A stretch of DNA of 9,334 nt, taken from contig JACCSE010000149.1 of assembly GCA_013813145.1 (NCBI GenBank), forward strand, positions 1-9,334. The letters are read 5' to 3'. This stretch comes from Gemmatimonadales bacterium (GTDB taxonomy: Bacteria; Gemmatimonadota; Gemmatimonadetes; Gemmatimonadales; GWC2-71-9). The notes beneath the pieces were generated by a model. That model made no database searches. It worked only from the letters and a program-made list of their open reading frames with translations, and was not told where the DNA came from. Position numbers and translations under genes: made by a program. Shown in pieces: positions 7,129 through 9,334 of the stretch (its first letter is position 1; every line of letters begins with the position of its first letter).

Positions 7129-7929
7129 TTACCACGAGGTGAATCCGCCATCGACCCGCAATTCGACTCCGGTGACGTAGGATGAAGCATCGGATGCGAG
7201 AAAGATAAGCGGCCCCCGAAGATCCTCGGGCGCCGCCATACGGCCCAGGGGCACCCGGCCCACGAACTTCCGCTTGAATTCCGGGTCCTGGCCGCCTTCC
7301 ACGCCGCCGGGCGACAAGGCGTTGACCCGGACCCCATGAGGCCCCCAATGAGCGGCCAGGTAGCGGGTGAGATTCACCAGGCCGGCCTTGGACGCTCCAT
7401 ACGCCGGTGGCTTGAGAAAGGGCGGATCCGTAGGGAGGTGGTCGTAAAAGCGCGCGTCGGGCGACACCGAAGCGTACAGCGACCCGATGTTCACGATCGA
7501 GCCCCGGCCGGCGCTCACCATGCCGGCCCCGAATACCTGAGCGGCCAGAAACGCACCGACAAGATTGACCTCGACGACCGCGCGGAAAACCTCGACCGGT
7601 ATCTCCTCCAGGCGGTAGGTGGCGGCGAGCCCGGGTGGCTGGTCGAGCCCCGCGTTATTGACCAGCACCGAGGGGATCGTCCCCAGTGTCTCGCAACGGT
7701 CGCGCACCGCCTCCAACGAGCTCCGGTTCAGGACGTCGGCCGAGAAGGTGTGAAGCCGGTCTCTCCCTTCCCGCTCGAGTCCGGCGTAGGCGGCCGACGG
7801 CGAGGCGCCGGGCAGGTCCACACCGACGACGGTGGCTCCGGCCTCCAGCAGTGCCCCGCACCAGACCGGTCCCAAACGCCCGAAGGCGCCCGTGACCACG
7901 GCCACCCTACCGTCGAGCGGAAGGGTCAC
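7129..7929 (-). CDS. Short-chain dehydrogenase/reductase, PtmA-like
   Basis: A 266-residue classical SDR with a Rossmann fold. TGAFGRLG at 13-20 binds the dinucleotide. Asp38 at the end of the second strand suggests preference for NAD(H) over NADP(H). NNAG is at 91-94. The catalytic set is Asn122, Ser150, Tyr177 and Lys181. Ser and Tyr are 27 residues apart where about 13 is usual. The insertion (SLYASVSPDARFYDH and following) resembles what I recall of PtmA-type dehydrogenases from flagellin glycosylation loci, which also lie beside NeuB and NeuA homologues. It probably oxidises or reduces a hydroxyl or keto group on a sugar in this pathway; direction and substrate are unknown. The start is GTG at 7929, overlapping the synthase stop as GTGA, with AGGG upstream. 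The open frame continues further upstream, but only as a shadow of the synthase gene. Confidence 0.9.
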   Translation of the reverse strand: MTLPLDGRVAVVTGAFGRLGPVWCGALLEAGATVVGVDLPGASPSAAYAGLEREGRDRLHTFSADVLNRSSLEAVRDRCETLGTIPSVLVNNAGLDQPPGLAATYRLEEIPVEVFRAVVEVNLVGAFLAAQVFGAGMVSAGRGSIVNIGSLYASVSPDARFYDHLPTDPPFLKPPAYGASKAGLVNLTRYLAAHWGPHGVRVNALSPGGVEGGQDPEFKRKFVGRVPLGRMAAPEDLRGPLIFLASDASSYVTGVELRVDGGFTSW

Positions 7930-8987
7930 TCGGCCTCGCCCTGGGCAAGAATCTCGAAGGTGATGTTGTCGTCCGGCTGGAGCGGCCGGGTCAATGTACG
8001 GCCCACGACCTGCTCGAGGCAGGTGGGGGGAAGGCCGTCGGCCGGAGACTTCATGGCGACGTCGGCGGCGGTGAGCACGTGCCCCACGCCGAGGGCGCGG
8101 CTGGCGACCAGCTTCTTCCCCATCTTCTGCAACGGCCCTTGTTCCGACGGCAGCGGGCACTTGATGCCCGTCCCCAGCGCCGCGCGCGTCCGGCGAAGGT
8201 CGCGTACGAGCTTCCGCATCCCGATCGGCTCCAGCGAGAACGCGTGGTCGGTGCCCTTCATGGTGTGATTGAGCGTGAAATGCTTTTCGATCACTCGCGC
8301 GCCGAGCACGTAGGCCGCGACCGCCATGGCGATGCCGTTCTCGTGGTCGGACAAGCCTACGACCAACTCGGGGAACCGCGTCCGGAGGGTGGCGATGACC
8401 CGGAGATTCAAGTCTTCGGGGGAAGCCGGGTAGGCGGCGGTGCACTGCAGGAAGCAGAGCTGCGGATTGATCGGCATGATGACGTCATACGCCCGGATGA
8501 CGTCCTCGAGGGTGGCGCCGCCGGTGCTCACGATCATCGGCCGGCCGATGGCGGCGACGCGCCGGACCAGCGGTAGGCTCTTGAGATCTCCCGAGGCGAT
8601 CTTGTAGGCGGGCATGTCCAACGCGGCCAGGAAGTCGGCGCTCGGCTCGTCGAAGGCCGTCGCGAAGAGAGTGAGGCCGATTTCCCGGCAGAACCGCTGC
8701 AGCTCGAGGTACTCGTCCCGACCGAACTCGAGCGCCTCGCGGTGCTCGCCATAGGTCGCCCCGAAGCTGTTCTCGTTGTCGTAAGGCTTGTCGAACATGG
8801 CGCGGGTGTACAGCGCGCGGTTGTCCCGCTTCTGCAGCTTGACCGCATCCACCCCGCACTCCTTGGCGACCCGGAACAATTCCTTGCACTTCGTGACGTC
8901 ACCCTGGTGATTGTGACCCACTTCGGCGATGACGTAACACTCCGAATCGTCGCTCACGACGGTCTGATCGATGACGAGCCTTCTCAT
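7926..8987 (-). CDS. neuB: NeuB-family 3-deoxy-ulosonic acid synthase (N-acetylneuraminate synthase-like)
   Basis: A 353-residue protein with an N-terminal TIM-barrel synthase domain (about 15-265) and a C-terminal SAF/antifreeze-like domain (about 283-350). The family condenses phosphoenolpyruvate with an aldose to give a 2-ulosonic acid. Numbering matches Neisseria meningitidis NeuB closely, and most active-site residues are kept: Glu22 in AEVG, Lys50 and Gln52 in VKLQ, Lys129 and Ser132 in YKIASGD, Ser154, Tyr186 in CTAAYP, His215 in GLSDH, Glu234 and His236 in IEKHF, and Asp247. Asn184 is Ala184. The SAF arginine expected at 314, which reaches into the partner subunit, is Ser314 in MKSPADG. 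NSFGATYGEHRE at 73-84 is typical of one broad NeuB clade. The gene follows a 69-nt gap with AAGGA twelve bases before ATG. The family is certain. Neu5Ac as the product is doubtful, because no ManNAc-forming enzyme is present and Arg314 is missing. Confidence 0.95.
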   Translation of the reverse strand: MRRLVIDQTVVSDDSECYVIAEVGHNHQGDVTKCKELFRVAKECGVDAVKLQKRDNRALYTRAMFDKPYDNENSFGATYGEHREALEFGRDEYLELQRFCREIGLTLFATAFDEPSADFLAALDMPAYKIASGDLKSLPLVRRVAAIGRPMIVSTGGATLEDVIRAYDVIMPINPQLCFLQCTAAYPASPEDLNLRVIATLRTRFPELVVGLSDHENGIAMAVAAYVLGARVIEKHFTLNHTMKGTDHAFSLEPIGMRKLVRDLRRTRAALGTGIKCPLPSEQGPLQKMGKKLVASRALGVGHVLTAADVAMKSPADGLPPTCLEQVVGRTLTRPLQPDDNITFEILAQGEAE

Positions 8988-9056
8988 CGTGGTTGGGAAT
9001 CCTTGCCGAGGGGGGGATGCGTTTGCGAGGTGGAGAGCGCCGAGGGGGGAGCGTAT
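8988..9056 (-). other. 69-nt intergenic leader with two C-tract repeats
   Basis: This is the largest gap between genes in the window. On the coding (minus) strand it is pyrimidine-rich and carries two near-identical blocks: the plus strand reads gccgaggggggga at 9005-9017 and gccgagggggga at 9039-9050. It ends with AAGGA about twelve bases before the synthase ATG. I see no convincing stem-loop terminator and no clear -35/-10 pair, so read-through from the methyltransferase gene is the simplest view. Confidence 0.5.
8998..9004 (-). promoter_or_regulatory. Probable ribosome binding site of the NeuB-family gene
   Basis: On the minus strand the bases read AAGGATT, with twelve bases between AAGGA and the ATG at 8987. 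The spacing is slightly long. It supports ATG 8987 as the start, which also agrees with the usual short N-terminus before the AEVG motif. Confidence 0.5.
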
Positions 9057-9334
9057 CTAGGCGCGTTGGAACACGAAGAAGTCCGCGAAAGAGCCGGACC
9101 GGTGATCGGGTGATACGGCGTACGGGTTGGGGACACGGCGCACGAGCCGCCAGTCCGGGCGGTGCCGCGGAACCCAATTGGAAAAGTGGCGGTGCCGAAT
9201 GTGCGGTTGGGGATAGGGCGCCTCGACATCGCTGGAGTAGATGATCACAAAGCGCTCAGCGGAGCCGAACAGGTGCTCCATGTACCGGTGGTACACGTGG
9301 TCCTCGGTGAGATGATAGATCACGTCCAGCGAGA
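9057..9334 (-). CDS. SAM-dependent methyltransferase, C-terminal part (5' end outside the window)
   Basis: The frame enters from the right edge already open and gives 91 residues up to a TAG at 9057-9059. The first visible residues, SLDVIYHLTED, match the strand 4 and 5 region of class I methyltransferases, where DVIYHL followed by an acidic residue is common. RFVIIYSSD and HRHFSNWV follow, and then a strand ending FADFFVFQRA. This pattern is familiar from small methyltransferases in polysaccharide loci. The GTG at 9321-9323 is an internal valine codon, not a start. The SAM-binding glycine-rich motif must lie beyond the window. The likely role is O- or N-methylation of a sugar in the surface glycan, or of another small substrate; it need not belong to the ulosonic acid pathway. 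It is probably co-transcribed with the downstream genes across the 69-nt gap. Confidence 0.72.
   Translation of the reverse strand, partial: SLDVIYHLTEDHVYHRYMEHLFGSAERFVIIYSSDVEAPYPQPHIRHRHFSNWVPRHRPDWRLVRRVPNPYAVSPDHRSGSFADFFVFQRA

Larger units (their letters stand above)
1..9334 (-). other. Single polysaccharide / CMP-ulosonic acid operon
   Basis: All nine genes point the same way. Going downstream, the junctions are a 69-nt gap, a 4-nt overlap (GTGA), a 25-nt gap, 4-nt and 3-nt gaps, a 1-nt overlap (TGATG), an 8-nt overlap and a 4-nt overlap (ATGA). Such packing implies co-transcription and translational coupling, especially from the synthase to the membrane protein. No promoter or terminator is visible, so both operon ends lie outside the window. 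Confidence 0.75.

Noticed and set aside
5877..7142. Plus-strand open frame of 421 codons
   Set aside because: It is antisense to the ALDH gene and has only low-complexity composition; a shadow frame.
7104..7337. Longer ALDH start at 7337 or 7151
   Set aside because: The added residues overlap the SDR gene, are not ALDH-like, and have no well-placed ribosome binding site.
7930..8445. N-terminal extension of the SDR frame inside the synthase gene
   Set aside because: The extension is arginine-rich shadow sequence, and the Rossmann fold begins right after GTG 7929, which has an upstream AGGG and a GTGA overlap.
7926..8987. Naming the product as Neu5Ac, legionaminic or pseudaminic acid
   Set aside because: None of the epimerase, dehydratase, aminotransferase or acetyltransferase genes of those routes is present, and the acetamido-contact arginine is missing.
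8993..9244. Small plus-strand frame across the 69-nt gap
   Set aside because: It mostly overlaps the methyltransferase gene antisense and is an Arg/Gly-rich composition artefact with no ribosome binding site that I can see.
9057..9323. A complete small gene starting at GTG 9323
   Set aside because: The frame is open to the window edge, and the residues just before it (SLD) continue the methyltransferase motif, so GTG is an internal valine.

Overview
The window is a GC-rich stretch (roughly two thirds G+C by eye) in which every supported gene lies on the minus strand, so transcription runs from the right edge to the left. It holds seven complete genes and two genes cut by the window ends, almost without intergenic DNA. 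The proteins point to a bacterial surface-polysaccharide or glycoconjugate locus. I saw no RNA gene, insertion sequence, CRISPR array or phage gene. High-GC soil or aquatic lineages such as Gemmatimonadota or Proteobacteria are plausible hosts, but nothing here fixes the taxon.

Layout in transcription order: (1) 9334-9057, the C-terminus of a SAM-dependent methyltransferase; (2) a 69-nt gap with two C-tract repeats; (3) 8987-7926, a NeuB-family ulosonic acid synthase; (4) 7929-7129, a short-chain dehydrogenase with a PtmA-like insertion; (5) 7103-5631, an aldehyde dehydrogenase; (6) 5626-4856, a NeuA-family CMP-sugar synthetase; (7) 4852-2924, a single-chain transketolase; (8) 2924-2226, a HAD phosphatase; (9) 2233-797, a GT-B-like protein with a SWDN motif, probably a sugar or alditol-phosphate transferase; (10) 800-1, the N-terminal 266 residues of a multi-spanning membrane protein, probably a Wzy-type polymerase. 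Most junctions overlap by 1 to 8 nt or are separated by 3 to 4 nt, which indicates one translationally coupled operon.

How the genes may work together: NeuB condenses phosphoenolpyruvate with an aldose to give a 3-deoxy-2-ulosonic acid, and NeuA activates it as the CMP-sugar. The usual supply enzymes for sialic, legionaminic or pseudaminic acid (NeuC-type epimerase, dehydratase, aminotransferase, N-acetyltransferase) are absent. In their place are a transketolase, a HAD phosphatase, an SDR and an ALDH. The position matching the NeuB arginine that contacts the N-acetyl group of ManNAc (Arg314 in Neisseria) is serine here. My main inference is a dedicated pathway to a non-acetamido, perhaps Kdn-like or additionally oxidised, CMP-ulosonic acid whose carbon skeleton comes partly from a transketolase reaction. 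The GT-like protein, methyltransferase and polymerase candidate would then place it in a surface glycan. The product cannot be determined from sequence alone.
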